From contig NZ_BNJF01000001.1 of assembly GCF_016587355.1 (NCBI RefSeq), positions 1-64,000 on the forward strand: a stretch of 64,000 nt of DNA, written 5' to 3'. The notes under the pieces are model-generated. The model was given only the letters and a program-made list of their open reading frames with translations. It was not told the origin of the DNA and did no database searches. Shown here one piece after another: positions 9,632 through 18,260 of this stretch (the first letter of the stretch is position 1; each line of letters begins with the position of its first letter). This DNA comes from Ktedonospora formicarum. GTDB taxonomy: Bacteria > Chloroflexota > Ktedonobacteria > Ktedonobacterales > Ktedonobacteraceae. Both the position numbers and the translations under genes were made by a program.

Positions 9632-9950
9632 TCACGAAGACAAAGCTTCCCTGGCCTCTAGAAGCACCTGGAGGCCCTTCTTCATGCCACGAGCCACCAA
9701 ACGATGATAGTACGCTCCGAAAGGAGACGTGTGCAGGGCAATGCTGCGTAAGGCCGCGAGGTAGAGGATACGACGAACTCTTCCACTGCCGCGCGTGGAC
9801 AACCTGGTTTGCCCACGCCATTTGCCACTCTGCTTGACCAAGAGATCTAGACCAACGTAGGCGACTACCTGATCGATGCGCGTGAAGCGTGTCAAGTCTC
9901 CTCATTCCGCACGCAGGACCGCGACCATCAGCAATCCAAACTCTGGCACA
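9632..9950 (-). pseudogene. IS110-family transposase C-terminal fragment with nonsense codon
   Basis: The minus frame reads PEFGLLMVAVLRAE, an in-frame TGA (9902-9904), then GDLTRFTRIDQVVAYVGLDL, SGKWRGQTRLSTRGSGRVRR and ILYLAALRSIALHTSPFGAY. This is the C-terminal Transposase_20 domain of IS110/IS116/IS902 transposases. It aligns closely with the fragment at 22307-22819, which has leucine at the TGA position. The N-terminal DEDD catalytic domain is absent and the C-terminus is altered (EAREALSS), so it is a dead remnant. Confidence 0.8.
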
Positions 9951-10184
9951 TGTAACATCCGTTATCCGAAACTTACCCAAAGATGGACAAGCCATATTTC
10001 GCGTTCGGTTCCTGCTTCAACGAACAACGTGCCTGGATCTACCGGGTCTTACAGGATCTCCACAGGCGTGCATTCCGGTGTCACTCACCGTACGAGGAGT
10101 AACTATAGCAGAAACGAGGTACGAACGCAAGAGCAATAGATGTCAACGGAAAGAGCTATTTGTCTGCTCTTCAAGAAACTTGTT
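9951..10184. other. Intergenic, decayed sequence
   Basis: No supported gene. Some minus-strand sequence may derive from the missing 5' part of the IS110 remnant, but the similarity is too weak to mark. Confidence 0.3.
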
Positions 10185-10376
10185 TTAACCCCCGAAGAGG
10201 CCAGCGACAGTATCTTCATCTGCGTCCATTCCTTTGAGGAGTTCCTTTATCGCTTCTGGGTCGAAAATCGCCTCTGGTTTGATCTCCATTAGGGTCGTCC
10301 CATCCACTCCTTGCCCATCCCAGAACAACACTACCTCTCTCACTCTCTCCACGAGAAGCTCTAAGCCTGGCGTCAA
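10185..10376 (-). CDS. Short acidic hypothetical protein, probably 5'-truncated
   Basis: A 63-codon frame, unrecognised, with coherent acidic composition: VREVVLFWDGQGVDGTTLME, then FDPEAIKELLKGMDADEDTV, ending AGLFGG. Only a TTG start is available, directly after an in-frame TGA, with no convincing ribosome binding site. I infer it is the C-terminal part of a gene whose front is lost. A 28-bp perfect inverted repeat lies just upstream. Function unknown. Confidence 0.35.
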   Translation of the reverse strand: MTPGLELLVERVREVVLFWDGQGVDGTTLMEIKPEAIFDPEAIKELLKGMDADEDTVAGLFGG

Positions 10377-10413
10377 CGCTCACAGTCACTACAAAGGCTT
10401 CTCCAAAAACGAG

Positions 10414-10480
10414 GAGTGTGCCCTGAATGCGAGGAGCATGACAGATGAGGTATCATGCTCCTCGCATTCAGGGCACACTC
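10414..10480. repeat. Perfect 28-bp inverted repeat with 11-base loop
   Basis: The arm at 10414-10441 (starting GAGTGTGCCCTGAATGCG) is exactly inverted at 10453-10480. A 67-base unit with 28 perfect pairs is much longer than an ordinary terminator and has no flanking T-run. It could form a stable RNA hairpin or DNA cruciform, or be a small palindromic mobile element. Confidence 0.75.
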
Positions 10481-10536
10481 ACATCTATGCCACCACCTAC
10501 TCAACCATAAGGGGAAGCACGACTTTGGGCACAGAC

Positions 10537-10594
10537 AAAAAACCTCCTGGTGAGAGCGCTCGCAGGCTTCTTTGTCGCTTCTCTCAGGAGGGTT
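10537..10594 (-). terminator. Rho-independent terminator of the RRM gene
   Basis: On the minus strand, the stem AACC-CTCCTGAGAG pairs with CTCTCACCAGGAGGTT across a ~28-base loop and is followed by TTTTTTGT. It starts about 50 bases past the stop of the RNA-binding protein gene, the expected place for its transcript end. The long loop is unusual but the T-run is clear. Confidence 0.6.
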
Positions 10595-10643
10595 CTTTCT
10601 CTCATCTCATCCCTTCAAGAGAAGGGGCTCTTTGTTGCTGGCG

Positions 10644-10937
10644 TTAGTACCGCTCGCGCCGATCATAGGAACGTCTCTGAGAACCTCCACCACTCTGTCG
10701 CTCACGCGCTTCGTTCACCGTAATGGTTCTCTCACCAACGAGGGTCCTATTCAGTTGCTCAATAGCACGCTGTCCTTCTTCAGGTGTGCTCATATCGACA
10801 AACCCGAAGCCCTTGCTTCTTCCAGTCTCTCTATCCGTAATCACGCTCGCCGAAGCAACCGTTCCAATGGCTTCAAAGAGGGCGATCAGGTCTTGTTCCT
10901 TCGTTTGATAGGGAAGTCCCCCAACATACAGTCTCAT
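10644..10937 (-). CDS. RRM-type RNA-binding protein
   Basis: A 97-residue single RRM protein. RNP2 is LYVGGLPY at residues 3-10 and RNP1 is KGFGFVDM near 40-47, both with the aromatic residues that stack on RNA bases. The C-terminus is a short Arg/Gly/Ser-rich tail (ERQSGGGSQRRSYDRRERY), typical of bacterial and cyanobacterial glycine-rich RNA-binding proteins, which are often cold-induced. I chose the ATG at 10937 because AGGAG lies 8 bases upstream and the RRM begins at once; an upstream frame extension to 10970 lacks a site. It is monocistronic, with a terminator downstream. RNA targets unknown. Confidence 0.92.
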   Translation of the reverse strand: MRLYVGGLPYQTKEQDLIALFEAIGTVASASVITDRETGRSKGFGFVDMSTPEEGQRAIEQLNRTLVGERTITVNEARERQSGGGSQRRSYDRRERY

Positions 10938-10970
10938 AACAGATGCTCCTGCCTTCACATGCGCTGGCAC

Positions 10971-11471
10971 ACTCGTAAAAACCGTTTCTCACAAAAGCCA
11001 TACCATGAGCACATGAAGTCTCTGTCTATACTATCACACAAACACTCATGGAGAAGGTATCTCTTTCTCAACTCCTTGTCAGATGGGCAACACCCCGGAT
11101 GCTCTTCCCACACTGATCACTCTCTCGCTGCCCAACCTCTTACCCACATGGCCCACCACTTTTCATACTTTTCTCGCAAACAGGCGGCAACGCTCCTGTC
11201 TCACTGCCATGCAGAGCATCCCATCATCCAGGCAGAACCAAGCTGATCACTCTTCTCATTTCCGCACAGTGGGACAGGAGCGTTGCCATATCAGCACCCT
11301 TTTCCCTCCGGACAAAACTCACAGCTAGAAGAAGGGAAACACCTCATCGTCGTTGGGAAGACTCCTCACGACTGGTAGGATATATTCCTCAGACAGCATG
11401 AGCGTGTCACGCACACATCCTCTCCACCTTGGATCAAACCCACGTTCATCAGGCTCATTCCACAGATCACT
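10971..11471. other. Intergenic; contains one block of the dispersed repeat
   Basis: No intact gene. Bases about 11110-11246 match the middle block of the dispersed module. Shared landmarks are CTGCCCAACCTCTTACCC, GGCGGCAACGCTCCTG, CACTGCCATGCAGAGC and ATCCAGGCAGAACC, in the same order as at 16.36-16.45 kb and 28.16-28.28 kb. Confidence 0.45.
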
Positions 11472-11771
11472 CTACTCAAAACGCAACCCTTTGGAGCGTA
11501 CCTGGATGCCCTCTGTCCTCCAGATCGCGAGATCATCATATCGATGCCGAAAGGAATAATTGCTATCATAGGGCAAACCCACCAGAACCACTGGTGGAGA
11601 CGCATGCAGTTCGATAACCTGCCCATCAGCCTCTCTCAGCGCCTTGCGTGCCTGCTCAGAGACAGCCCCCACCGTCATCCAGTAGATATGGGGATCTGGT
11701 TCATTCCCCTCGCTTGGCTCACGTGGCAACAGGGAATTACGCTGAGCTACTAACCTATTATCTCGCCACAT
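11472..11771 (-). CDS. Hypothetical protein, 99 aa
   Basis: Unrecognised. From an ATG at 11771 the frame reads a polar, soluble protein with PHIYWMTVGAVSEQARKALR, then EADGQVIELHASPPVVLVGL, then PYDSNYSFRHRYDDLAIWRT. The strands and helices look like a small alpha/beta domain. GAAGG lies about 9 bases upstream of the ATG. The frame extends upstream to 11903 without a better start. It is divergent from the nucleotidase-like gene at 11886. Coherent composition argues for a real gene, but it could be a remnant. Confidence 0.42.
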   Translation of the reverse strand: MWRDNRLVAQRNSLLPREPSEGNEPDPHIYWMTVGAVSEQARKALREADGQVIELHASPPVVLVGLPYDSNYSFRHRYDDLAIWRTEGIQVRSKGLRFE

Positions 11772-11885
11772 TCTGTCGCTACCTTCCGTCAAAGAAGCGT
11801 CTCGGCATGCCCCTTTACAAAAGAAATGCCTATATACTACACTTACAATACTCAATGGAGCTCTCTCATTTGGAAAGAATAGTCT

Positions 11886-13301
11886 ATGACAACAATCACC
11901 CAACGATTACGTATTCTGCATAGTAATGACATTCACGGCAACATAAAAGGTTTGGCACGTATTACTACACTCGTCAAGCGAGAACGGGAAGCTCATCCGC
12001 AACTCCCTATCCTCTACCTCGATGGCGGCGATATAGAAGAATCCTCGGTGCGTTTGAGCAATATCACTCGCGGTGTGGGCATGCATCACCTGCTGCGGAT
12101 CGCGAACTGCAATGCCGCAACCATTGGCAATGGCGGCCTGTTGCGCTATAGCTATCAGATTCTTGTGGAATATAGCGAAGCATCAAAGTTCCCTCAACTT
12201 CTGGCGAATATACGCTTACCTGATGGTTCTGTTCCCCCAGGAGTCGAAGCGGCTATCATCCTGCAAGCAGGAGCACTGCGCCTGGGTATCATTGGCCTTT
12301 CTGACAATATAGAGAACTTATATGTAACGCGCTATGCTCTACTTGAGCTACCAGCGGTACCACTTGTGCGCCAGCTTGTAGAGCAGCTCCGAGCACAGGG
12401 CGCAGATACCGTTATCCTTCTCTCACATATGGGCTTGAAGAACGACCGCAAACTGGCGGATGAACTTCAGAACGTCATTCCCCTGATTATTGGCGCCCAT
12501 AGCCATGATCTGCTTCCTAAAGGCGAACGCATTGGAAACGTACTGATTGCCCAAGCAGGCTACAATGCGCAACACCTTGGCTATCTTGATCTTCTATGGG
12601 ATGGTACATCTCTTACTATTGAGCGTGCACATGTTGAGCCTATCACTCCAGATATTCTTCCAGATCCAGCGATTGAGGCTGAGATGAGACGAATCGAAGA
12701 GAAGAGTGCTCACATGCTCAGTGAAGTTATTGGTGAACTCACGGAGCCGCTGGAATTTTCAGAAGGATACGAGTGTGGTGCCGTCAATCTCATGGCCGAT
12801 ATGTTGCGTGAACGTATGCAAGCCGAGGTCGGGATAATCGCTGCAGGAGTCAGCTTTATTGAAGGGCTGCCAGCGGGTCCTCTTCTGCGTGGCAAACTCT
12901 GGGAGGCTTGTCCCTCACCCGCTAATCCCGGTGTTGTAGAGATGACTGGTGCGCAACTGCTCATGGTTATTCAACGTGGCCTCGACGCTGCTATGATTGC
13001 CAAACGCCCTCACCCCATGCGTGGATACGCCCAGGGTCCCCTTCACCTTAGTGGTGCAAGCATGCATGCTCAACAACTCTCTATCGGGAATGAACTGGTC
13101 AATCCAGAACGCACGTATAGAGTGGCCGCATCAGACTGGGAACTTGACGCCAGCAGAGGCTATGTTGATTCAGCATGGCATCTCAAACCAACGTATGATA
13201 TACCAATCATTTTGCGCGAGGCCTTAGAAGAGTACATCGCACAACATACCCCTATTCGCCATCCAGCGATGGGCCGGCTGGGCGAATGCACAAGAACGTG
13301 A
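11886..13301 (+). CDS. 5'-nucleotidase/UDP-sugar-hydrolase-like metallophosphoesterase, atypical active site
   Basis: A 471-residue, two-domain protein of the UshA/CpdB family without a signal peptide, so apparently cytosolic. The first metal motif is intact (RILHSNDIHGN, residues 9-19), as are the bridging aspartate (LYLDGGD), LLSHMGLKND and the IIGAHSHDLLP histidines. However, the catalytic GNHE motif reads GNGG (ATIGNGGLLRY), losing the histidine that stabilises the transition state. The C-terminal half (EPLEFSEGYECGAVNLMADM, GVVEMTGAQLLMVIQ, YRVAASDWEL) matches the 5'-nucleotidase substrate-binding domain. It may hydrolyse slowly, act on another ester, or bind without turnover. The ribosome binding site is weak. 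No obvious operon partner. Confidence 0.88.
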   Translation: MTTITQRLRILHSNDIHGNIKGLARITTLVKREREAHPQLPILYLDGGDIEESSVRLSNITRGVGMHHLLRIANCNAATIGNGGLLRYSYQILVEYSEASKFPQLLANIRLPDGSVPPGVEAAIILQAGALRLGIIGLSDNIENLYVTRYALLELPAVPLVRQLVEQLRAQGADTVILLSHMGLKNDRKLADELQNVIPLIIGAHSHDLLPKGERIGNVLIAQAGYNAQHLGYLDLLWDGTSLTIERAHVEPITPDILPDPAIEAEMRRIEEKSAHMLSEVIGELTEPLEFSEGYECGAVNLMADMLRERMQAEVGIIAAGVSFIEGLPAGPLLRGKLWEACPSPANPGVVEMTGAQLLMVIQRGLDAAMIAKRPHPMRGYAQGPLHLSGASMHAQQLSIGNELVNPERTYRVAASDWELDASRGYVDSAWHLKPTYDIPIILREALEEYIAQHTPIRHPAMGRLGECTRT

Positions 13302-13547
13302 CAACACTTGGCACAAATTCTCTCCTAGAAACATGACGTTAACGTAGCATTGAGGATGGACATTGCTACGTCTCTATAGACAGAAGAGAAAATGGCGGAG
13401 TGCATCTTTAGAATATAAAGCTGATGGAGAACACCCATGCCAGTAGCACACGGTGCTACACACCGCTCTCATGCCACTGAGACACCGCTGTGACATCGCT
13501 CTGACGACGCTATTCCACAGCTTTCACATGGGAATATCGCCGAGGAC
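13302..13547. other. Intergenic
   Basis: No gene supported. It probably contains the degraded front of the TIR-domain fragment that follows, but no further TIR motifs could be read. Confidence 0.3.
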
Positions 13548-13790
13548 ATGACCGTCCTCGGCCACAAGCACCAACAAGATCGCGAGATTCTCTTCCCACT
13601 CCGCCTAGATGATGCCATCATGACAACCGATATGCCATGGGCGCAAGCTCTACGTGACACCCACCATATCGCTGATTGGGCGAGATGCCTAGACGATAAG
13701 GAGAGCTATTGGCAGGAGATAGCCCGCATCATCTCCCATCTCACCAAACCACTCTCAGGCCCACCCTTCATGCAAACCAAGACAAAATAA
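13548..13790 (+). pseudogene. TIR-domain C-terminal fragment
   Basis: The frame reads HQQDREILFPLRLDDAIMTT, then DMPWAQALRDTHHIADWARC, then DDKESYWQEIARIISHL. This matches the end of bacterial TIR domains of the toll_interleukin-like type (the ILFPVRLDDAV...W...LR..RHIGDF..WK pattern). The first ~100 residues, holding the box 1 and catalytic Glu regions, are missing. Such domains, often attached to pentapeptide repeats in this lineage, are NAD-consuming or signalling modules. Here it is a dead remnant beside a pentapeptide fragment. Confidence 0.6.
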
Positions 13791-13942
13791 CACCTGTCTG
13801 GTTGGATAGATGCGGCGGTCGCGGCCTTCCTTCCCTTCTCGGCAGGCCCGCAGATCCGCCTCTCAATCACACTTCTGCTTTTCTAAAAGAGCGATGCTCT
13901 TGCGTCTATATTCATAAAGAGACATGGATAAGGAGTGCACCA

Positions 13943-14088
13943 ATGGCGAAGGAAGAGCATCTGGCTCACCTCAAATAAGGCGTAGGTCACTGGAATCGCT
14001 GGAGACGAGACCATCCCGAGATCCAACCAAATCTCACCGATACTAAACTCAGCCATGCCAACCTCAACGGTGCCAATCTCTGCATTAC
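13943..14088 (+). pseudogene. Pentapeptide-repeat protein N-terminal fragment
   Basis: After AAGGAG and an ATG the frame reads MAKEEHLAHLK, an in-frame TAA, then GVGHWNRWRRDHPEIQPNLT, DTKLSHANLNGANLC. This is the stereotyped start of a pentapeptide-repeat family (the EEHLA.LK.GV..WN.WR..HPEI.PNL pattern followed by A(N/D)LxxANL repeats). The ribosome binding site survives, but a nonsense codon at residue 12 and loss of the repeat body show the gene is dead. Confidence 0.65.
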
Positions 14089-14782
14089 ACGACAGTTGCA
14101 TTTGTTGAGGCGCATGGGAAGCAGAACCGGACTCGGAGAGACAGCGAGACGCAGACGCTTCCAACAAAGCAGCCATGTGTTCGAGGTGGGCAATGGAGAG
14201 CTGTTGAGTTGGACCAAGAGAGAAAGCGGAGCGGCGACCGTGGAGGTAGCGATAGGCCACCCACTATCTTCCTTCAGGATTCCCATCCTTCATGCGACTG
14301 AGGGTCAGGTCCTCTTAGAGGATACAACCACGCGCCTGGCTGGCCAGTCGCAGCACACCACACCATATGATGGATAGTCAGTCCAATAAGCCTGCCAGTG
14401 CGATCCTACGAAAAGAGACGACGTACCACATAACAAGAGGTGCTTTGTTGAAATTGTACAGATAGGCTGGTTTCTTGGAGAAGAGATTTCAGCACCTCAC
14501 AGTGAACATTTCTCGCGGTGTCTCCCCACAACATTTGCGTACAAGAAACAAAGAGATTTCCTTCTTCAGCCCTCTTCTCTTTCTCGAGAGCAGAGGGTAT
14601 TGCTATGTGGCTTGATTGCAAGCTTATGGCTGAAATCCGCCAGCAATCGCATCGCATAGCAACTATACTCCTCTAGAGATAAGGATCATTTGTATATTGA
14701 ATGTAAATGATGAGTCTTGCACAAAAGATGGGCACCTCCTCCAAGTAGCGCTACCCCTCTAAAGAGAGATACGGAGAAAAAG
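14089..14782. other. Intergenic with several gene scraps
   Basis: No intact gene. On the minus strand near 14110-14260 a scrap reads AYRYLHGRRSAFSLGPTQQL, then SIAHLEHMAALLEASASR. On the plus strand at 14301-14377 a scrap reads EGQVLLEDTTTRLAGQ, related to the scrap at 20474-20668 (GQVLLEETTTRLFPDW). About 14600-14780 is AT-rich and likely holds the promoter of the first SRPBCC gene. Confidence 0.4.
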
Positions 14783-15217
14783 ATGGCAAAATCATACTAT
14801 AGCACGGTCTTTGAGCAGACGGCAGATCACGTTTGGGCAACCATTCGCGACTTCGGTCGCTATGAGTGGGCGAGTGGAGTCAGCAAGGCGTATATAGAGA
14901 ACGAAAAAGCTGGTGATGCCGTTGGGGCTATCCGCAACTTCCGCGTGGGGAATCTGCGCGAGCGCCAACGGCTACTTGCCCACTCGGACCTCGATCGGTC
15001 CTACACGTTTGAATTCTGCGACCAGGGTTCCATCCAGGTGAGCAACTATCAAGCAACCCTGCGTGTCACGCCAATTATCGATGGAAACCAAGCCTTTGTC
15101 GAATGGTGGGCAACCTTCGACTGCGAACCTACTGAAGTGGATCACTGGACGTCGTATTTCGCAAATGAAGGGTTTCCAAAATGGTTAGGATCGTTACGCG
15201 CCCAACTTGAAAGATAA
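14783..15217 (+). CDS. SRPBCC-family protein, first of a tandem pair
   Basis: A 144-residue START/Bet v1-like (polyketide cyclase/dehydrase-type SRPBCC) protein. The N-terminus SYYSTVFEQTADHVWATIRD is the usual first strand and helix; VSNYQATLRVTPIIDGNQAF is a central strand pair; VEWWATFDCEPTEVDHW leads into the long C-terminal helix lining the hydrophobic pocket. The family binds lipids, polyketides or hormones; the ligand is unknown. The start at 14783 was chosen because GGAGAAAAAG immediately precedes it, whereas the upstream frame to 14717 only has a TTG. A related copy follows 162 bases downstream. Confidence 0.85.
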   Translation: MAKSYYSTVFEQTADHVWATIRDFGRYEWASGVSKAYIENEKAGDAVGAIRNFRVGNLRERQRLLAHSDLDRSYTFEFCDQGSIQVSNYQATLRVTPIIDGNQAFVEWWATFDCEPTEVDHWTSYFANEGFPKWLGSLRAQLER

Positions 15218-15379
15218 GCAACCATAACAACAACCAACATCGTATGGATCTACTCAACATGCGCAGGAGAAAATGTGTAGCTCACCCCCTCGCCGCTTTC
15301 TCACGTTGAATGTGTCCTCTGAGGATAACTTGGGCGTACAACCCGTTGGAAAAAGTAGAAAAACAAGGAGAAGAGAAAA

Positions 15380-15808
15380 ATGGCAAGATCCTACTATAGT
15401 ACCGTGTTCGAGCAGCCAGCAGATCAGGTTTGGGCTCGTATCCGCGACTTCAATGATGACCGCTGGTCCGGAGAGGTGGCCAAGAGCGCAAGCGAGAACG
15501 GCAAATCTGGGTCGACGGTTGGCACAATCCGGGTTCATGAGTTTTCTGGTAAAACCGCTCGATCTGACCTGCAGGCATATTCGGAAACGGAGCGTTTCTT
15601 CACGTACGGATTCGTCGGCACGCCGCCCATTCCCGTTAAAAATTATCAGGCAACCCTGCGTGTGACACCGATTATAGACGGCAATCGGGCCTTTGTGGAA
15701 TGGTGCGCGACCTTTGACTGCGCTGAAGTGGAGCGCGATCACTGGATGAAGCATCTGATGGACAGCTTCGCCAGATGGCTCGCCGCGCTCTGCAAGGAGT
15801 GCTCATAA
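15380..15808 (+). CDS. SRPBCC-family protein, second of a tandem pair
   Basis: A 142-residue paralogue of the preceding gene. Both share SYYSTVFEQ.AD.VWA.IRDF and NYQATLRVTPIIDGN.AFVEW.ATFDC, while the middle strands diverge (ENGKSGSTVGTIRVHEFSGK here), consistent with an altered pocket. AAGGAGAAGAG ends 5 bases before the ATG. Local duplication followed by divergence is the simplest reading. Probably co-expressed with its neighbour, although the 162-base spacer could hold its own promoter. Confidence 0.86.
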   Translation: MARSYYSTVFEQPADQVWARIRDFNDDRWSGEVAKSASENGKSGSTVGTIRVHEFSGKTARSDLQAYSETERFFTYGFVGTPPIPVKNYQATLRVTPIIDGNRAFVEWCATFDCAEVERDHWMKHLMDSFARWLAALCKECS

Positions 15809-15989
15809 GAGAATCTGTGTCAGTGCAACACAGGCATAGACCCAAGCGCAGCAGAGCAACAAGAATACTGCAGCGAGGGAAGGTCAATGGCCCGTATCAT
15901 TTTACGGGCCTGGATCTCACAGGTGATTTCGTCTTCTGCGAGCGCAAGCCCTGGCTCGCCCGCGTGAGCGAAGACAGCCCATCCCTGAG

Positions 15990-16640
15990 GCACTGGCCCT
16001 GGCTCTTCCTGCCGAGGTCGTCTCCCTCCTCCTGCAGGGCGTCTCACCCACCAACCTCCCGCGCCAGTATCACAACGTTATCTTCCATACTGTCAAGTTG
16101 GGACCCTACGTCCGCTCTCGCTGGCGCGAAGACGCTCACACGTCTACCATCAGCCTCGGCCTCCTCAACGACTCTCCTCCCTTCCCTTTCACGCCCCAGG
16201 GCTTCTCATGCGTCTGTGAGCATGCGAGAACAAACACGCCGGCACCATGCCACTGCCAACACGCATCCCTCACCTACACACCTCTTGACGCAGGTCTTCC
16301 CAAGGTCGCCCCAGCTCCCGCCGAAACATCACACACGCGCCAGGCGGAGCAGCCGCAACCCACACGCTGCCCATCCTCTTACGCCCCTGGCTCGCCATGT
16401 TTCAGCGTGTTTCTCACACGCAGGTGGCAACACGCCTTCTCACTGCTAGCAAGAGCATTCCAGGATCTGGGCCGAGCAGACCACAAGGCATGCCAGGATT
16501 CACACCCCAACCACCTGGCACCACACGGCAACACCAGGCGTTTCTCATGCGTTTCTCGTGCGTTTTGAAATGCACACGAAACGCCTCCTCCTCCTGGTCT
16601 CTCCCTCACCGACCAACCTCCTTCCCCCCACCTTCTTCAA
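15990..16640 (+). repeat. Dispersed repeat module, copy 2 (decayed gene)
   Basis: This copy preserves the block with the frame LLQGVSPTNLPRQYHNVIFH, then KLGPYVRSRWREDAH and LNDSPPFPFTPQGF, but the family stop after PQGF is lost (PQGFSCVCEH). The downstream landmarks follow in order: ACGCAGGTCTTCCC, CCGCCGAAACATCACAC, CTCTTACGCCCCTGGCTC, CAGGTGGCAACACG, GGCATGCCAGGATTCACAC and CACCTGGCACCACACGGC. It shares an extra 3' block with the copy at 28 kb. The upstream start is missing. Confidence 0.5.
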
Positions 16641-16811
16641 TCCTCAACAAGAGCATGGGCGAACAGCCCTTCCAACGAGAGAGAACAACGACTATATGAC
16701 GTGGCGGGAGATGCGCCTCCCACACGCGCGACGCAGGATGTGACCACGCTCTTGTCGAATGTGCTTTTCTCCCCTATGATGCAATAAATACAGATCCTTC
16801 GGGAGGTCGTT
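16641..16811. other. Intergenic
   Basis: No gene supported. The end of the repeat module grades into unique sequence here. The likely promoter of the following small gene lies between about 16750 and 16800, but no clear hexamers were found. Confidence 0.3.
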
Positions 16812-17201
16812 ATGAGTCAAGCGTCAAACAGCACACGTCTCGTGGAGATTCTTACGGAACTCTCCGAAACAACGTTTGAGACGCAGGTCCACCTCGATAT
16901 ATGGGTTGCCTGCCACTTTGCGTGCACATGAAGCATTCATAGGGCATCACCAGCCGCCTCTGCCAAACGAACGACCGACATCTGGGCAATGGCCAAACAT
17001 CGGGTCCATATCGAAGCGTTTTTCGATCCAGAGGATGTGCTGATCATCGAGGTCACCTTGCCAACACCTGGGGACGATGGCAAGGAACTGCGTGATGCCT
17101 GTTCCTTGCAGGTGAAGAGACAGGGATGGAAACACGAACTGGTGTGCCACGCCCTGGTCAATCACGAGGCACAGACAGCGTTTGAGAGCCTGTTTTGTTA
17201 A
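16812..17201 (+). pseudogene. Hypothetical small gene interrupted by one TGA
   Basis: A strong GGGAGG with 5-base spacing precedes the ATG. The frame reads SQASNSTRLVEILTELSETT, then FETQVHLDIWVACHFACT, a TGA at 16929-16931, then in the same frame HRVHIEAFFDPEDVLIIEVT, LPTPGDDGKELRDACSLQVK, to a TAA at 17201. Both halves have coherent composition, so this looks like a ~129-codon gene with a single nonsense codon. No cysteine-rich or selenoprotein context is obvious. I do not recognise the family. If the downstream half is translated alone it would start at the ATG 16989. Confidence 0.45.
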
Positions 17202-17235
17202 TCGCGGGGATGACTTTACATGATAGACTGGAAGG

Positions 17236-18027
17236 ATGAATAAGAGTTCTCCAGGCAATCTTTCTGATGCAGAGTGGGAGTGTTTGCAACGCCATGTACC
17301 GCCCTTGTCCAGACGAGGGAGACCACCAACTCACCCGTTGCGAACCATCTTCGATGCCATTTTCTACGTCCTACGCACAGGTTGTCCTTGGCGGTACCTG
17401 CCCGCAAACTTCCCACCCTGGCAGACCATCTTTTACCATTTTCGGCGCTTGCGCTTCAAAGGCACATGGACGCTCCTGTTACAGGCTTTGTACCTGGTCG
17501 AGCGCCAACGACAAGGCAGGAACCCGCACTCTAGCGCTGCCATCATGGATGCCCAGAGCGTGAAAACGGTGGAGGAGTCTGCCGGGATCAGCGGCTTTGA
17601 TGCATATAAGCGTGTCAAGGGGCGCAAACGCCACATTCTCGTCGATACCTTGGGGCTTCCGCTCTCGATCTACGTGACCGAAGCTGACATGCATGACACC
17701 CGAGGCGCCCGCTGCCTGCTGGCTGGGTTGAAGTATTTCGTCCCGCGTTTGAAGAAGATCTGGGCTGATGCGGCCTACCGTGGGCAGGAATTGGCTGAAT
17801 GGTGCCAAACCACAGGCGACTGGGAGCTGGAAGTGGTGGAACGCCCGGTGGGCGTTCGTGGCTTCAGCGTTGTGCCCAAAAGGTGGGTCGTCGAGCGCAC
17901 CTTCAGTTGGGTTTCTCGCAATAGACGAATGAGTAAGGATTACGAGCGCAAGGTCCAGACCAGCGAAACGCTCATCCAGATCGCAATGATTCGATTGCTC
18001 GTCGCTCGCCTTGGACGGAATAATTGA
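17236..18027 (+). CDS. IS5-family transposase, intact
   Basis: A 263-residue DDE transposase of the IS5 group. The N-terminal DUF4096-like domain (LSDAEWECLQRHVPPLSRRG, then TGCPWRYLPANFPPWQTIFY) is followed by the catalytic residues: first Asp in AAIMDAQSVKT, second Asp in KKIWADAAYRGQE, and Glu in KRWVVERTFSWVSRNRR. The HILVDTLGLPLSIYVTEAD segment is also diagnostic. The gene is complete and unbroken, unlike the IS5 relative at 21.3 kb. Terminal inverted repeats and the target duplication were not resolved, so only the gene is annotated. It lies between a dead small gene and a HEAT-like hypothetical gene. Confidence 0.93.
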   Translation: MNKSSPGNLSDAEWECLQRHVPPLSRRGRPPTHPLRTIFDAIFYVLRTGCPWRYLPANFPPWQTIFYHFRRLRFKGTWTLLLQALYLVERQRQGRNPHSSAAIMDAQSVKTVEESAGISGFDAYKRVKGRKRHILVDTLGLPLSIYVTEADMHDTRGARCLLAGLKYFVPRLKKIWADAAYRGQELAEWCQTTGDWELEVVERPVGVRGFSVVPKRWVVERTFSWVSRNRRMSKDYERKVQTSETLIQIAMIRLLVARLGRNN

Positions 18028-18260
18028 CCAGTTTCCAAGCACGTTCTGAGCATTGTTCGTCTATTACTCTGATATCCAGCAGCGCAGTGCTCACCCTGGA
18101 TCAAATGGGTATTTCCCTCTCCCTTCCTCTCCTCTTATTCGCGACTCCTTCCAGATACGTTTTTCACTCACTCGTTTTGGTCCGGATGCTTGCAAGAGAG
18201 AGCCTGGGTAGATAGAATAGCTCCACGTTATTGTGATGCTTTTTAGTAGAGGATACCTAG

